Below are positions 32,988-41,422 of a stretch of 64,000 nt of DNA, piece by piece; within the stretch, counting starts at the first letter, position 1; each line of letters starts with the position of its first letter. The stretch lies in the NCBI GenBank assembly GCA_937895345.1, contig CALAWP010000079.1, positions 69,495 to 133,494 of the forward strand, read 5' to 3'. This DNA comes from an uncultured Paenibacillus sp. Lineage in GTDB: Bacteria; Bacillota; Bacilli; Paenibacillales; Paenibacillaceae. Both the position numbers and the translations under genes were made by a program. The notes beneath the pieces are model-generated. The model had not been told where the DNA came from, did not search any database, and worked only from the letters and a program-made list of their open reading frames with translations.

Positions 32988-34315
32988 GCCGCTTCCTCTT
33001 TCGCAAAATAATGATCGGGAAGATGCTGGCCGAACACCTTCATCTTCTCGTAGCAACGCGGCACATACCCCGTCGGTTCGAAGTGGCCGGCCACGGTTCC
33101 GTCCTTCTCGAGGCCCAGGCGCCGGAAACGGAAAATGTCATGCAGCCTTACGCCCTCCTCGTCCGCGGCCGCTTCCGCGATCGAAACGATTTTGCGGCTG
33201 CCGTCCTGCAGGCGAAGCGTCTGCACGACCAGCTGCACCGCGGATGCGATAAACGGGCGAATGACCTCCGCCGTCATGGACGCGTTGCTCATCAGAATCA
33301 TCGCCTCCAGCCGGGACATGGCGTCCTGCGGGCTGTTGGCGTGAATCGTCGTCAGCGAGCCTTCATGGCCGGTGTTCATCGCCTGGAGCATGTCGAGCGC
33401 CTCGCCGCCGCGAACCTCGCCGACGATAATGCGGTCGGGCCTCATCCGCAGCGCGTTGCGCACGAGCTGGCGAATCGATATCTCGCCGGCGCCCTCCATA
33501 TTGGCGGGCCGGGCTTCGAGCGACACGACGTTTTTGCGGTTCAGCCTCAGCTCAGCGCTGTCTTCGATCGTTATGATGCGCTCGCCGAGCGGAATGCTCG
33601 CCGAAATGACATTGAGCAGCGTCGTCTTGCCGCTGCCGGTGCCGCCGGAAATAATGACGTTCAGCTTGGACGCCATCGCCGCTTCCAAAAACCTCGCCAT
33701 CGGCACCGTCAGGCTGTGGAACGAGATCAGATCCTCGATCGTGTACGGATCCTTTCTGAATTTCCGGATTGTCAGCACGGGCCCTTTGACGGAAACCGGC
33801 GGAATGGCGGCGTTAATCCGGCTGCCGTCCTCCAGACGGCCGTCGACCAGCGGCGAGCTTTCGTCGATGCGCCGGCCGATGGGCGCTACGATGCGCTCGA
33901 TAATATTGCGGATATGTTCGTTGTTTTTGAAGGAAACTTGCGCTTGGGAGATGGTGCCGTTTTTCTCGATGTAGATTTCTTGGGGACCGTTCACCATAAT
34001 TTCCGTAATTTCTTCGTTTTTCAGCAGCGGCTCCAGCGGGCCGTAGCCGACCGAATCGTTCAGAATCATAGCGATCAGCTTGGATTTGTCCTGCTCGGTT
34101 ATAATGACTTTTTCCTCGATCAGCATATCGGCGATCAGCCGTTCGATCGTTTTGCTCTTCTGATAAGCCGGCAGCTGAATCAATTGCTCCAGATTGCTTT
34201 CCTTCAGCAGCCGCTCCTTGTAGTGGGCGAACAGCTGGTCCAAATATTCGACCGGCTGCTCCGACGACTGCGCGTCGAGCCGGTTACTTAGCTTTTGGAA
34301 GATGGACAACCGCAT
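32978..34315 (-). CDS. tadA: TadA/CpaF-type secretion ATPase
   Basis: This hexameric assembly motor of about 445 residues has Walker A ISGGTGSGKTTLLNV, the Asp box ITIEDSAELRL, Walker B DRIIVGEVRGGEALDM, and the His box GHEGSLTTIHANS. An N-terminal domain of ~150 residues precedes the RecA-like core. ATG 34315 and TTG 34309 are both possible starts, since GGAGGGG lies immediately upstream. It overlaps the end of the TadZ gene. It powers Flp pilin polymerisation from the cytoplasmic side. Confidence 0.93.
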   Translation of the reverse strand: MRLSIFQKLSNRLDAQSSEQPVEYLDQLFAHYKERLLKESNLEQLIQLPAYQKSKTIERLIADMLIEEKVIITEQDKSKLIAMILNDSVGYGPLEPLLKNEEITEIMVNGPQEIYIEKNGTISQAQVSFKNNEHIRNIIERIVAPIGRRIDESSPLVDGRLEDGSRINAAIPPVSVKGPVLTIRKFRKDPYTIEDLISFHSLTVPMARFLEAAMASKLNVIISGGTGSGKTTLLNVISASIPLGERIITIEDSAELRLNRKNVVSLEARPANMEGAGEISIRQLVRNALRMRPDRIIVGEVRGGEALDMLQAMNTGHEGSLTTIHANSPQDAMSRLEAMILMSNASMTAEVIRPFIASAVQLVVQTLRLQDGSRKIVSIAEAAADEEGVRLHDIFRFRRLGLEKDGTVAGHFEPTGYVPRCYEKMKVFGQHLPDHYFAKEEAAWI

Positions 34316-35483
34316 CCCCTCCAATCCGCTGCAGCAGCTCGTTCGTCAGCTGCCAGATGTCCCGGGCCGGCCCTTTGCTGCCTTTGTCCTTCCGCGATTT
34401 CAGCAGCGGCTCGCCCAGATTGATATAGCTTTGAATCGCCTTGAAATGATCGGCAATTGTGCCGGCGATCGGGTAGGCGGTCATCTTCCGCAGCTCCTCC
34501 AGCTGAACGTCCCGCTTCTTGCTGAACCGGTTCACGACAATCGCAATGCTGTCCTCCTTGACCAAGTGGTAACGGTCGAGCAGCTGCAGCACGTTCTGCA
34601 TGCGCGAAATGCCCGGCCGGTCCAGCTCTGTCACGTAATAGAGCAGCGACGTCTGGCCGAGGGCGCCGATCGATATTTCGTTCATCTCCTTCGGAATGTC
34701 CAGCACGATCACATCGTAATGGCCTCTGCACGCTTTAATGATCTGCTCGACATCCTCTCCCTTGAACTGCTCGGCTTCCTGCGGATGCTTCGGAGAGATA
34801 AGCACATGAAGCTGCGAATCCTCGCGTTTGTACAGCACATTGTTAATCTGGGAATGCGTCAGCTCCTTCATGACCGACTTCAAGTCTCCGATGTCTCGGT
34901 CGTGCTTGATGTCCATCAGCATGTCGACGCCGCCGAACTGCAGGTTGAAATCGATCAGCAGCACCCGGTTCGGACAGCGCAGCGCCAGCGCATGCGCCAT
35001 ATTGGACGCAATAAAGCTCGTGCCGACGCCTCCCTTACCGCTGTAGACGGTGACGACCTTGCAGCCGTGGCCATCGGCGTCGCGCATCGTTTTTTCCTTT
35101 TGCCGCTCCTGCTGCTTCTGCTGCTCCAACGCCCGCTCGAGCACCTTCTCGAATTCGTCCATCTCTTCCGGATAGCGAATCCATTCCGATATGCCCGAAC
35201 GATACAAGCTGCGCAGCAGCTCGAAGCTTTCGGACTTCGACACGTAGATGACCGGTGCGGTGTCGTTCATCCGCTTCATTTGCTGCAGCAGCGACGGCAG
35301 CGCCTCCCGGTCGGACGGCTCGACAAGCACGATGACCCGCGCTTCCTTCGCGTTCAGGCTCGCATAAGCTTCCTTCGGACGGTCGATAATTTCGCCGATC
35401 GGCATATTCATGAAATTCAGCCGCTGCACCATCTGCTGCGTAATGCGCTGCTCCTCGCATACGATACTCACTTTCGCCGCCAT
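34284..35483 (-). CDS. tadZ: TadZ/CpaE-like MinD-family localisation ATPase
   Basis: This 399-residue protein has an N-terminal atypical receiver-like domain (IVLVEPSDREALPSLLQQM) and a C-terminal MinD/ParA ATPase with the deviant Walker A YSGKGGVGTSFIASNMA, in which the final Lys/Thr pattern is altered. Further motifs are VLLIDFNLQFGGVD and VIVLDIPKEM. TadZ proteins position the Tad machine at a pole or focus. It lies between the CpaB-like and TadA genes, in the canonical order. Confidence 0.9.
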   Translation of the reverse strand: MAAKVSIVCEEQRITQQMVQRLNFMNMPIGEIIDRPKEAYASLNAKEARVIVLVEPSDREALPSLLQQMKRMNDTAPVIYVSKSESFELLRSLYRSGISEWIRYPEEMDEFEKVLERALEQQKQQERQKEKTMRDADGHGCKVVTVYSGKGGVGTSFIASNMAHALALRCPNRVLLIDFNLQFGGVDMLMDIKHDRDIGDLKSVMKELTHSQINNVLYKREDSQLHVLISPKHPQEAEQFKGEDVEQIIKACRGHYDVIVLDIPKEMNEISIGALGQTSLLYYVTELDRPGISRMQNVLQLLDRYHLVKEDSIAIVVNRFSKKRDVQLEELRKMTAYPIAGTIADHFKAIQSYINLGEPLLKSRKDKGSKGPARDIWQLTNELLQRIGGDAVVHLPKAK

Positions 35484-35490
35484 CCCCGCT

Positions 35491-36132
35491 TCACTCCCCT
35501 TCCGTCCCTACCTTGGCATTCCCGCTCTTCAGCACGCGAAGCTCCTTGCCGTAATTCAGCATCCAGATGACGTCGTCGGCCTGATCGAGCGGCAGCGCCA
35601 CCCCGATCGACAGCGTCTCGTCGTCTTTTTTCGAAACGCTGTTCACGCTGACGTCGCGGAGAAGGACCTGCGTCCTGCGCGTATCTCCTTGACCGTCGCT
35701 GCCGGTCTGCTCGTACGACGCCACGAGATCCACCTTATCCAGCACGTCGATCCGGTCGTCGAAGACGGCAAACGGCGCCCGAAGCACGACCTGGCGAAAT
35801 TCGCCGTTCACCAGGTTGTTGTTGCGGAGCATCGGCTTCGTAATGATGCCGTTCTGAGGAATGGGCACCATGGACACTTTGCCGTCGAGATCCTGCAAAT
35901 TTTGAATATAGGAATCGGTCACATATTTTTTCGGTATTTCGGAAGATCCGATCATATCCATCGTGATGCGCTCGCCTGCGGGTATGGACTTGTTGGCGAT
36001 GTAAATGACGGCCATCTCCCCCAGACTCGTTTCTTTTTCTTTCATGTAGCTCGAGAAGAGCACCGTCGCCGCCAATGCCAGCGCAATCGAAAAAACGAGA
36101 AAAACAAAAGCTCTGCGACGCGTTTCAAACAT
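35491..36132 (-). CDS. cpaB: CpaB/RcpC-like SAF-domain protein
   Basis: This 213-residue membrane-anchored protein has an N-terminal helix (FVFLVFSIALALAATVLF) and an extracytoplasmic SAF domain (SIPAGERITMDMI, then GIITKPMLRNNNL). In diderms CpaB/RcpC works with the secretin RcpA. No secretin gene is present here, as expected in a monoderm, so it may bind peptidoglycan or guide the pilus. It starts 34 nt after the prepilin peptidase gene. Confidence 0.85.
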   Translation of the reverse strand: MFETRRRAFVFLVFSIALALAATVLFSSYMKEKETSLGEMAVIYIANKSIPAGERITMDMIGSSEIPKKYVTDSYIQNLQDLDGKVSMVPIPQNGIITKPMLRNNNLVNGEFRQVVLRAPFAVFDDRIDVLDKVDLVASYEQTGSDGQGDTRRTQVLLRDVSVNSVSKKDDETLSIGVALPLDQADDVIWMLNYGKELRVLKSGNAKVGTEGE

Positions 36133-36166
36133 GGTTGACGTCTCTCTCCTGTCTTAAATGAACTGG

Positions 36167-36619
36167 TTAAAATCCAAGCCACACTGCCGCTCCGGCGCTT
36201 GCAGCCGCAAACGGCGCGAGCGGAACCTCCTGGAGCGCGGCGGGCAGCGGCCGAATCGCCCTGACGATGAGCAAGGGAACCGCCCACAGCGCCGAGACGA
36301 GAGAGGTCAGCGCAAAAATGACCGCTCCGAGCTCCCATCCGAAAGCCGCTCCTATCATCGCGTACAGCTTGATATCTCCGCCGCCGATCCGGCCCCGGCT
36401 GACGACCGCCAGCACATAGGCCGCGGCGCCAAGCGCGAGCAGCCCCGCCGCGCTCTGCGCGAACGAGCCGGCAACCGCATGGACCGCCAGAAACAGGAGC
36501 ATGCCGGGAATGGTAATTTTGTCGTAGATGCGCCTCTCTCTCAAATCGGTATAAACGCAGACGGCCAGCAATACAAACGCCGGCGCCGCAATGACCCATG
36601 ACGATCCGGCTTCCGTCAT
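36167..36619 (-). CDS. tadV: TadV/CpaA-type prepilin peptidase (A24)
   Basis: This is a 150-residue membrane aspartyl protease with about five hydrophobic segments. The two catalytic Asp residues are in VYTDLRERRIYDKIT and GRIGGGDIKLYAM (GxGD motif, here GGGD). It cleaves the leader from Flp and the TadE/TadG-like pseudopilins. It is the first gene of the Tad operon, about 50 nt downstream of a good sigma-A-like promoter. Confidence 0.9.
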   Translation of the reverse strand: MTEAGSSWVIAAPAFVLLAVCVYTDLRERRIYDKITIPGMLLFLAVHAVAGSFAQSAAGLLALGAAAYVLAVVSRGRIGGGDIKLYAMIGAAFGWELGAVIFALTSLVSALWAVPLLIVRAIRPLPAALQEVPLAPFAAASAGAAVWLGF

Positions 36620-36676
36620 CTTTAAGCTCCTTTAAGAATTAATACCTGCTACTATTTAGGCGGTAAATCGTTAATT

Positions 36677-36705
36677 ATTGTAATATAGGCATATTTTTTG
36701 ATCAA
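36677..36705 (-). promoter_or_regulatory. sigma-A-type promoter of the Tad operon
   Basis: On the minus strand TTGATC and TACAAT are separated by exactly 17 nt, in an AT-rich stretch. The predicted transcription start is near 36670, about 50 nt before the TadV start. No operator dyad is obvious. Confidence 0.65.
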
Positions 36706-36837
36706 GAAGCAAAAAGATCATGTTTGAACTGATAATTCTAATTGTTTGTAAAAGCTTCTCTTTTTCCGATTTCATATGTTTTATGTCAAAATATTGGTTC
36801 TATCGGCCTGATAATTTCGCGATTTTGGGACAAAATG

Positions 36838-36905
36838 CATAGCGCCTGCCTAAACTTGCGGCACGTGCGAAGTCCATAAAACCTATAAATCCGCAAAGCG
36901 CTCCA
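36838..36905. repeat. possible orphan copy of the 51-bp repeat family
   Basis: GCGCCTGCCTAAACTTGCGGCAC and a later CTATAAATCCGCAAAGCGC recall the AACTTACAGCGCC core of the Tad-operon satellite. The match is partial. The rest of the 36620-37163 interval holds the Tad promoter and the terminator at 37078; short frames in it are not protein-like. Confidence 0.35.
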
Positions 36906-37077
36906 TAGTTCCTTTGCCCCTCCGGATCATAGCATACAGCTCCATTCCATACCTTTCGTCCCGCCCCGCTACGAGTCCGCCAGCCTCATCATGCCCCCCG
37001 AATATTCCCGCGCCCGACGACCGCTTATCCTGCCAAAGTCACCGAACGGATTGTACGAAGCCCTCCTCCCGCAATAC

Positions 37078-37121
37078 AAAAAAGCCGAGCAAACCAGGCT
37101 CCAAGACCCTGGCATTGCTCG
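37078..37121 (-). terminator. rho-independent terminator of the Gfo/Idh/MocA gene
   Basis: On the minus strand CGAGCAATGCCAGG pairs with CCTGGTTTGCTCG and is followed by GCTTTTTTG. It lies about 43 nt after the stop. Confidence 0.8.
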
Positions 37122-37163
37122 ACTTCTTGACCGCGGCTGCGGTGCTTGGCCGTTTGCCGTAAC

Positions 37164-38165
37164 CTATAAAGGCTGCAACTCCGACGGATAAACTAGTCCC
37201 CACTGCTTCCGGATCCGGTCCATCGTCTCCATGATGCCGACCGTCTCGTCCAGCGGCATGACTTCGCTTTCCAACCGGCCCGACCGCAGGCAGGCCATGG
37301 CGGCTTCCGCCTCATGCTTGTAGCCCGCATATTGGCGGTCGTCGCCGAAATGAACCGGTTCTTCCCCGTACACGAGGAGGCTGGCTTCCTTCGCAAACAG
37401 GAAGTTCGGAATATGAATAGATCCTTGAGTGCCGTACACATAAGCGTCGTTCGTCATGTTGAGCCGCACCGCTCCGTTCAGCGCCGCCGTCCGCCCCCCT
37501 TCATATTCGAATAGAAGCGAAAATGTTTCGTCCACGCCGGTCTCGCCGATGAACGAGCTGCTCTTAATGGCGGCCGGCTGCATTCCGTAAATCATCGATG
37601 CAAACGAAACGGGATAAATGCCGGCATCGAGCAGCGCGCCGCCTCCAAGCTCCTTGTTCAGCAGCCGTCCGTCCGGCTGCCAGCCGACGTCGAAGCCGAA
37701 ATCCGCCTTGACGAGCCGCACGTCTCCGATGCGCCCCTGCTTGATCCATTCCCGCACTTGAACGATCGGCGGCAAAAACCTCGACCACATCGCTTCCATG
37801 ACGAACAGCTTGCGGGCCTTCGCCAGCTGCGCGATTTCCTTCGCTTCGGCCGCGTTCATGACAAACGGCTTCTCGCACAACACCGCTTTGCCCGCTTCCA
37901 GGCAAGCGAGCACATGCTCCTTATGCAGCGGATGAATCGTTCCGACATAGACGATATCTACATCGGAATCTTGCAACAACGCTTCATAGCTTCCGTATGA
38001 ACGCGCAAAGCCGAACTGCTCGGCGAACTGTTCCGCCTTGTCCCGCGAGCGGGCCGCGACGGCCGCCAGCTCGGCTCCTTCCGCCAGCTTCAAATCCTTC
38101 GCGAACGCGGACGATATTCCGCCGCAGCCCATCACGCCCCACTTGATCTTGCCGGTCATGCTCAT
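37164..38165 (-). CDS. Gfo/Idh/MocA family oxidoreductase
   Basis: This is a 333-residue NAD(P)-dependent dehydrogenase. The Rossmann loop is WGVMGCGGISSAFAKDL, the conserved Lys-containing motif is LCEKPFVMNAAEA, and the C-terminal domain has GGGALLDAGIYPVSFA. The pattern resembles dihydrodiol dehydrogenase or 1,5-anhydrofructose reductase relatives. ATG 38165 has GTGGAG upstream. It is monocistronic with its own terminator; a sugar or inositol-type substrate is likely by family. Confidence 0.9.
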   Translation of the reverse strand: MSMTGKIKWGVMGCGGISSAFAKDLKLAEGAELAAVAARSRDKAEQFAEQFGFARSYGSYEALLQDSDVDIVYVGTIHPLHKEHVLACLEAGKAVLCEKPFVMNAAEAKEIAQLAKARKLFVMEAMWSRFLPPIVQVREWIKQGRIGDVRLVKADFGFDVGWQPDGRLLNKELGGGALLDAGIYPVSFASMIYGMQPAAIKSSSFIGETGVDETFSLLFEYEGGRTAALNGAVRLNMTNDAYVYGTQGSIHIPNFLFAKEASLLVYGEEPVHFGDDRQYAGYKHEAEAAMACLRSGRLESEVMPLDETVGIMETMDRIRKQWGLVYPSELQPL

Positions 38166-38234
38166 GACTACTCCACCGCCTCTTCTATGAATGATATCCC
38201 TGTTAGTTTACCATTATTTTCATATGACTGTGAC

Positions 38235-39263
38235 TCAGTTTTTAATTGGGATTTCCTTATCAAAAAAGACGATTGATGCGATTTCCTTGTCATTGATCAC
38301 ATTTTCAAATGTTTTAATCGTAAACAATTGAGTGCCGCTCTCCGTCAAATGCACCCCGTTAAACAGGTTTGTCGTTTCCGATGTACCGTCCTGGTACTTT
38401 ATCGTGATCGGGTAGTTATCCAAGTGTTGATTAACGCCAACTTCCTTTAATGGGCCGGCAGCTTCACTAATTTCATTCATTGAACTGCTCTCAATCTTCA
38501 ACGAAATCGAAAGCGGCGAGATGGAGATCGTTTTTAGTACCGCCCCATAACCAAACATGGAAATGTTTTTGTTGACCTCATAAGGAGTAGAGTATTCCTT
38601 GAAATCCAGTTTAAAATCCGTTTCCCACACGCCTGATATGACGGTTGTAAAAATGCCTGGAAAAGGATCTGCCGCTTGCAAATCTTTCAGTTTAAAATGT
38701 ACGTCCTGACCGGCTATTGAATTTTTCGTCACGATAAGCATAACCAAGCTAATTTTGTTGTCACTCTTGCTGCCATCGTCAATCACTTTAAAGTCTACGC
38801 TTTTAAAGTTCTGATTTGTTGTCATGTCGTTATCTAAAAAGCGGTACCGCGCTGCGTCTAATACCGTACCCTCAGGTGCAGTAAAATCCATTAAGATATA
38901 GGTCAGATTACTGTCACCGATCACTTGCTTTATGTTAAGAGTCCCATTCTCGTTTTTCACCTGTTTGTCAATCACATAAGCGCCATTTGATAAATATTGT
39001 GCGTGCTCGTGATTTGTCGGACTAAGAAATTTTTTGAAGGTTTCATCCAATCCCAAATATGCCGCTGCAAAAGCGGTTGTAGCTAAACAAGCCATCAACA
39101 CGACAGCCAATACTGCTGGTCTTAAACGTTTCGAAAGCGTAAATCCTTTGTGTCTGTTATTCTCATCCTTGCTTTGCGCTAAGATATTATGAAACATCTT
39201 TTCTTTTTGTGCAGTTTTTGGCGTAAGAGCTTCAATAAGCTGATTAATGTTTTTATTGCTCAA
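38235..39263 (-). CDS. DUF4179-type membrane anti-sigma factor
   Basis: This 342-residue protein has a cytoplasmic N-terminus of ~45 residues, a single membrane helix (RPAVLAVVLMACLATTAFAAAYL), and an extracellular region beginning with the DUF4179-like LGLDETFKKFLSPTN. The gene overlaps the ECF sigma gene by 11 nt, the classic sigma/anti-sigma arrangement. Its base composition is visibly more AT-rich than its neighbours. It probably holds the sigma factor at the membrane until an envelope signal releases it; the signal is unknown. Confidence 0.8.
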   Translation of the reverse strand: MSNKNINQLIEALTPKTAQKEKMFHNILAQSKDENNRHKGFTLSKRLRPAVLAVVLMACLATTAFAAAYLGLDETFKKFLSPTNHEHAQYLSNGAYVIDKQVKNENGTLNIKQVIGDSNLTYILMDFTAPEGTVLDAARYRFLDNDMTTNQNFKSVDFKVIDDGSKSDNKISLVMLIVTKNSIAGQDVHFKLKDLQAADPFPGIFTTVISGVWETDFKLDFKEYSTPYEVNKNISMFGYGAVLKTISISPLSISLKIESSSMNEISEAAGPLKEVGVNQHLDNYPITIKYQDGTSETTNLFNGVHLTESGTQLFTIKTFENVINDKEIASIVFFDKEIPIKN

Positions 39264-39759
39264 TAAAATCTCCTCCTATGTCGATTTTAAGGCGATTGCG
39301 GCCTCTTGATAGTTGAGTTTGGATCGTGCTTTCTTTGTGCCCCAGCAGCTTCGATATCTCCCTTACCGAGTACTCCTCGAAATAGTATAGATATAAAACG
39401 GTTTTGTATTTTTCGGGAAGGGAAAGCAATCTTGCAAGCACTTCCCCCGCTGGCTCGGCGCCGCCCCAGGAAGGAACCTCCGGCAAGGCGTCTAAGGCCA
39501 CGCGACGCGTTTTCCACCAATTTTTCAGAACGTCTTTACAATAATTTCTGGCGGTCACGGTTAACCATGCCTTTTCATGCTCGTAGTCATTGAAAATCAT
39601 TTGAGATTTAATCAGTTTTAGAAATACAGATTGAACAGCGTCTTCTGCATCAACGGAATGCTTCAAGTAGATAAAGCACAGCCTGTAAATCCTATCTGCA
39701 TGCCGTTGATATAGTTCGGCCAATTCTTTATCCGTACGCAGTAAAGAACTGTTCTCCAT
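39253..39759 (-). CDS. ECF-type RNA polymerase sigma factor
   Basis: This 168-residue sigma-70 family protein has only region 2 (YQRHADRIYRLCFIYLKHSVDAEDAVQSVFLKLI) and region 4 (LPEKYKTVLYLYYFEEYSVREISKLLGHKESTIQTQLSRGRNRLK). ATG 39759 has GGAGGCG upstream. The downstream overlapping DUF4179 gene is its likely anti-sigma factor. Both genes share lower GC than the surroundings, so acquisition as a unit is possible. Targets cannot be named, though autoregulation is usual. Confidence 0.9.
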   Translation of the reverse strand: MENSSLLRTDKELAELYQRHADRIYRLCFIYLKHSVDAEDAVQSVFLKLIKSQMIFNDYEHEKAWLTVTARNYCKDVLKNWWKTRRVALDALPEVPSWGGAEPAGEVLARLLSLPEKYKTVLYLYYFEEYSVREISKLLGHKESTIQTQLSRGRNRLKIDIGGDFIEQ

Positions 39760-39960
39760 TTTTTCGCCTCCTGCATATAACACGATTGGTGACTCGAAAA
39801 TATCCCATTACACTGTTTAATTTTTACAGTGCGCAACCGCCAATCGGGAAAGCTGAACTACCCAAAATTTCACCTTTGATCCGGTTATATATATAAGTTG
39901 AACTAATTATTATCACTACTTATGCCAAGCTGCATGAAGAATCGACTTCCGATCGCTCTC

Positions 39961-40012
39961 GCAGAGGGATGCTTGGATTTCCTAGAACCCGTAACGGTTA
40001 CCATCCCTCTGC
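39961..40012. repeat. 11-bp inverted repeat in a 416-bp gene-free interval
   Basis: GCAGAGGGATG (39961-39971) and CATCCCTCTGC (40002-40012) are perfect complements around a 30-nt loop that itself contains AACC-cgtaac-GGTT. There is no adjacent T-tract, so it is not an ordinary terminator. The rest of 39784-40199 shows no gene. Confidence 0.7.
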
Positions 40013-40095
40013 AAAGGCGAACACTGCCGTTTCTCCAGTTCGATTTCCTCATTTCGCTTGTTTCGTATGATTCTCTATTTCAAATTATATAGAAA

Positions 40096-40137
40096 TGAAA
40101 AATCCTCCCCAAATTACTCTGAGGAAGATTATCTCAT
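40096..40137 (-). terminator. rho-independent terminator of the cnt operon
   Basis: On the minus strand AATCTTCCTC can pair with GGGGAGGATT and is followed by TTTCATTTC. It lies about 65 nt past the cntE-like stop. Confidence 0.55.
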
Positions 40138-40199
40138 GTTTTATAGACCGCCATAGGCGTGAATTATTTGACAAGGTTGGATCAACTTTGACGGCGGTA

Positions 40200-41393
40200 C
40201 TAAGCGTTCGACTCCAGCGCCGTCTTGATCCGCCGTTCGTAAGCGAGCGGAATCATAGCCGCGCCGAGCGCTGCGCATGCGGCATACATCCACGAGTAAG
40301 TGGACAAATCCGCAATCGGCCCCATCAAGACGCCGCCCAGCACCACGCCCAGATCGGCCATGGCGATGAACAGTCCGACGAGCACATTGCGCGTCTCCTG
40401 CGGCAGCACAAAGGTCAAATAGGTCGTCAGCGTCGGATACAGCAGCGCCTGGGCGGTCCCCATCATTAGGGCGCCCGCATACAGGACGACGGCGCCGCCC
40501 GCCGACGCCGACAAGCTGACGCACAGCGCCGACGCCGCGATCAGCAGCATGATCCCCATCATATAGCCGGAATGCCATTTGCCGTCCGACGGAATTTTTT
40601 TGCGCAGCGCGAACCGGGCCGCCACAACGACGCCCGCCTGCAGCATCAGGTACACCGCGGCGCTGCCCCCCGGCACTTGGCCGGCATACAGCGGCATAAA
40701 GGCGGTGACCGCTCCGAACACCACGGAAGCCGTCAGCATGAGCGCGCTGCATTTGAACAAATGCGGATTATGCACCAGCTGGCCGAACGAACGGAACGTA
40801 TCCGCTCCGCGGCGGCTGTTCCCGCCGGCCGGCGGCTGTGTCTCGCGAGGCTCCATCCTCGCGCTGAAGCCGACGATGCCCGTCAGGACGGCAATGGCAA
40901 TCATGGCAATCGCAAATGCGCCTTCCGCCTGCCATATGCCCACGGCGAGCAGCGGGCCGATAACCGCCGGAAGGGAGGCGCACAAGGAATACATCGACAC
41001 CCCTTGAGAACGCTCCTTGTCCGGCAGCGCGTCAATAATGCCGAGCTGAAGCGCCATGGAGAAAAATGCGGTGCACACGCCCTGCAAAGCTCTCGCGACA
41101 AAATAACCTTCAAATCCGGTGAATGTATACAATATCAAGGCCGCGCCGTTTAACAGCAAGATGGCGCGCAGCACCTTGATCGGACCGTGCCGCGCAATGA
41201 CCTGACCCGCCCAAGGCCGAAGCAGCATCGTCGTCGCCAAATACGCCCCCATGACGATGCCAATCGTCGTATTGGCGGCGCCCGCCGCCTCGCCCTTCAA
41301 CGGAATGACGACGTTCAAGACGGCGTTCGCGCTGAAATAAAGAACGGACAGCAAATACAGCCGCATAAAAGGCCACGACAGCGCTCCTTTCAT
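40200..41393 (-). CDS. cntE: CntE-like MFS metallophore exporter
   Basis: This 397-residue MFS protein has ~12 helices. Its N-terminal region (SWPFMRLYLLSVLYFSANA), NTTIGIVMGAY, LRPWAGQVIARHGPIKVLR and RALQGVCTAFFSMALQLG resemble the staphylopine exporter CntE. Position also fits: it is the last gene after five ABC genes in the order A-B-C-D-F-E, as in Staphylococcus aureus. It would export an opine-type metallophore. No biosynthetic cntKLM genes are present in the window. Confidence 0.78.
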   Translation of the reverse strand: MKGALSWPFMRLYLLSVLYFSANAVLNVVIPLKGEAAGAANTTIGIVMGAYLATTMLLRPWAGQVIARHGPIKVLRAILLLNGAALILYTFTGFEGYFVARALQGVCTAFFSMALQLGIIDALPDKERSQGVSMYSLCASLPAVIGPLLAVGIWQAEGAFAIAMIAIAVLTGIVGFSARMEPRETQPPAGGNSRRGADTFRSFGQLVHNPHLFKCSALMLTASVVFGAVTAFMPLYAGQVPGGSAAVYLMLQAGVVVAARFALRKKIPSDGKWHSGYMMGIMLLIAASALCVSLSASAGGAVVLYAGALMMGTAQALLYPTLTTYLTFVLPQETRNVLVGLFIAMADLGVVLGGVLMGPIADLSTYSWMYAACAALGAAMIPLAYERRIKTALESNA

Positions 41394-41422
41394 CTTTCCC
41401 CTAACCTCCTTCTCCCCTCAAG

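Noticed and set aside
36914..37162. 82-codon plus-strand frame near the Gfo/Idh/MocA terminator
   Set aside because: It has no ribosome binding site, a Ser/Pro-rich composition, and overlaps a clear terminator hairpin.
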